Source of the DNA: Bacillota bacterium
GTDB taxonomy: Bacteria > Bacillota > Desulfotomaculia > Desulfotomaculales > JAJYZD01
NCBI GenBank assembly: GCA_021800315.1
Contig: JAJYZD010000084.1
Location: 1-13,793, forward strand
Reading direction: 5' to 3'
Length of the DNA: 13,793 bases
How positions within the stretch are numbered: the first letter of the stretch is position 1; each line of letters opens with the position of its first letter. Positions 12,476 through 13,793 of this stretch are shown here, in pieces. The position numbers were made by a program, and so were the translations under genes. The notes beneath the pieces are model-generated. The model was given only the letters and a program-made list of their open reading frames with translations. It made no database searches and was not told the DNA's origin.

Positions 12476-13793
12476 CTACTTCAATAAACCCGCAATCACC
12501 GTCGCCGCCTCCGCCCGGGTCGCGTAGCCATGCGGCCGGAAGGAGCCGTCCGGATAGCCGTGAATGATTCCGTCCTTGACCGCCGTTTCTACATACTTTC
12601 TGGCCCACGGAGCGATCTGGGCCGCGTCGGTGAAGGGCAGCGGGCCGCTGACCAGGGCAAGCTTGTCCGCCCTTACGACCATGGCCGCCATCTGCTCCCT
12701 GTTTATCGGGTCGTTGGGGCCGAAGTGGGTAGCGTCGTACCCTCTGACTATCCCGTCGGCCGCCGCCGTGGAGATGTAGCTCTGCGCCCAAGTACCCTCC
12801 GTATCGGCGAAGACCGGCCCGGCCTTGGGAGCCAGCTTGAGGGCTTTGACCAGCACCGTCACGAACTCCGCCCGGGTGATGTCGTTGTTCGGCCGGAAGG
12901 TGCCGTCCGGGTAGCCGGTGATGGCGCCCAGGGCAACCAGCTTCTCGATGCCGGCGTACGCCCAGTTGCCGGCGATGTCGGTCAGCTTCACGGCCGGTGG
13001 TGCGGGAGTCGTCGCCGGTGCGTTGGCCATTACCGCGTACTCGGTGAAGTGATCCACCGTTACGGTAATCGTGTCTTCGGAAACGGTGCCGCCGATATCG
13101 ACCCACTTGTCAGTCGAGTCGTCGTAGTAGTACACGGCGGGGGTTTCACCGGCTGGAACACCCGACGGGTTGAAAGTAAACGTCAGGGTCACCGGTTGGT
13201 TAAAGGTATAGTGGCCCCCGTTAACGGTGAACCGGTAGAGCTGGCCCAGTATCTCGAAGCCGGACGGTGCCGGGGACGAACCGACAGACTGCACGCTGAC
13301 CGTGGCGTCCGCGTCACCCTGGAGTGCCCCTGCGGGAATGAACACCGAAGCACTGCTGCCCAGACTGACCGTGCCACCGACCGACGGGTCAAGTGAGGCC
13401 GATCCGGTGGTGCTTGTGACGGGTGCGGGACTGGAAGAGCCGCCGCCACCGCTTCCGCCGCTACTACCGCCGGTGCTTCCGCCACCGCCGCCCCCTCCGG
13501 AACCGGACGAGTTCGCGACAGTGAGGTCGGCCACCGCCACGTTGTCGGCGTACCCGGCGACGACTTCCAGCGTTCCGGCGGACACGGGCGGGACGCTGAA
13601 AGCGCAAGCGTAGTTGCCGTTGGAGTCCGACTTTACCTCGCCCAAAAAGACGATGTCGCCGCTGCCGTCGACGGCCTTGACAGCCACCCAGGTGTCGGGA
13701 GCGGATACGCCCGACGCGGTCACCGTGGTGCCCACGGAGGCGGTGGTGGGATTCAGTGTGACCATCCCCGGCGTTCCGGCACTGGCCGGAACG
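12476..13793 (-). CDS. S-layer homology (SLH) domain surface protein, C-terminal part
   Basis: The frame is open through the right edge, so the N-terminus and signal peptide are missing; the visible part is about 438 residues. Numbering from the Met encoded at 13765: residues 1-85 look like an Ig-like beta domain (LNPTTASVGTTVTASG). Residues 86-110 are a Gly/Ser linker with a run of seven Gly. Residues 120-247 are a beta-rich domain with VFIPAGALQGDA and a YYYDDSTDKWVDIGGTV...VDHFTEYAV ending, often seen ahead of SLH repeats. Three SLH repeats follow: about 260-307 (GYPDGTFRPNNDITRAEF), 318-366 (FGPNDPINREQMAAM) and 376-426 (GYPDGSFRPHGYATRAEA). SLH repeats bind pyruvylated secondary cell-wall polymer, so the protein should be anchored on the cell surface. 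The Met at 13765 is not the true start, since coding content (VPASAGTPG) continues upstream. Confidence 0.93.
   Translation of the reverse strand, partial: VPASAGTPGMVTLNPTTASVGTTVTASGVSAPDTWVAVKAVDGSGDIVFLGEVKSDSNGNYACAFSVPPVSAGTLEVVAGYADNVAVADLTVANSSGSGGGGGGGSTGGSSGGSGGGGSSSPAPVTSTTGSASLDPSVGGTVSLGSSASVFIPAGALQGDADATVSVQSVGSSPAPSGFEILGQLYRFTVNGGHYTFNQPVTLTFTFNPSGVPAGETPAVYYYDDSTDKWVDIGGTVSEDTITVTVDHFTEYAVMANAPATTPAPPAVKLTDIAGNWAYAGIEKLVALGAITGYPDGTFRPNNDITRAEFVTVLVKALKLAPKAGPVFADTEGTWAQSYISTAAADGIVRGYDATHFGPNDPINREQMAAMVVRADKLALVSGPLPFTDAAQIAPWARKYVETAVKDGIIHGYPDGSFRPHGYATRAEAATVIAGLLK

Noticed and set aside
12411..13106. 231-codon minus-strand frame inside the SLH gene
   Set aside because: Arg/Gly-rich out-of-frame translation of the SLH repeats; the SLH frame explains the DNA.
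1..13793. CRISPR array, replication origin or prophage attachment site
   Set aside because: No regularly spaced direct repeats, DnaA-box clusters, integrase genes or tRNA-flanked repeats were seen anywhere in the window.

Overview
The window looks like chromosomal DNA of a high-GC, spore-former-type Bacillota, most likely the Desulfotomaculum/Pelotomaculum-like Peptococcaceae. The evidence is strong AGGAGG-type ribosome binding sites, frequent TTG and GTG starts, near-consensus sigma-A promoters, a Bacillus-type PhoP box, an SLH surface protein, and class II lysS next to greA. No species call is justified from sequence reading alone.

Layout, left to right. Bases 1-38 are the 5' tip of a 16S rRNA gene on the minus strand, with its leader and a strong promoter (139-167). 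Directly upstream, in the same orientation, is a small secreted Met/Tyr/Gly-rich protein (352-786) with terminator-like hairpins behind it. A promoter at 1142-1169 leads into two tandem Uma2-family (DUF820) PD-(D/E)XK nuclease-like genes on the plus strand (1296-1871 and 2003-2575), clearly a recent duplication. On the minus strand, greA, lysS and an aldehyde dehydrogenase (6467 down to 2767) follow one perfect TTGACA-17-TATAAT promoter and a leader with a 10-bp hairpin. Next is a minus-strand phosphate transporter operon, pstS-pstC-pstA (9964 down to 7022). It is preceded by a four-repeat PhoP box and ended by a strong terminator, with no pstB or phoU. Divergent from it is glutamine-dependent NAD+ synthetase, nadE (10154-11812).

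Downstream of nadE is a compact transcription unit with its own promoter (11868-11896), a roughly 100-nt structured leader, a 46-residue very acidic ORF (12002-12142) and a textbook terminator (12144-12175). I do not recognise the leader or the peptide. After it comes a decayed IS1595-type transposase fragment on the minus strand (12257-12412). The window ends with the C-terminal part of an S-layer-homology surface protein (12476 to beyond the window edge).

Most of the window is housekeeping: ribosomal RNA, transcription-elongation rescue, lysyl-tRNA charging, NAD synthesis and phosphate uptake. The least explained parts are the small leader/ORF unit at 11868-12175, the Met/Tyr/Gly-rich secreted protein, the Uma2 pair and the pst operon lacking its ATPase gene.
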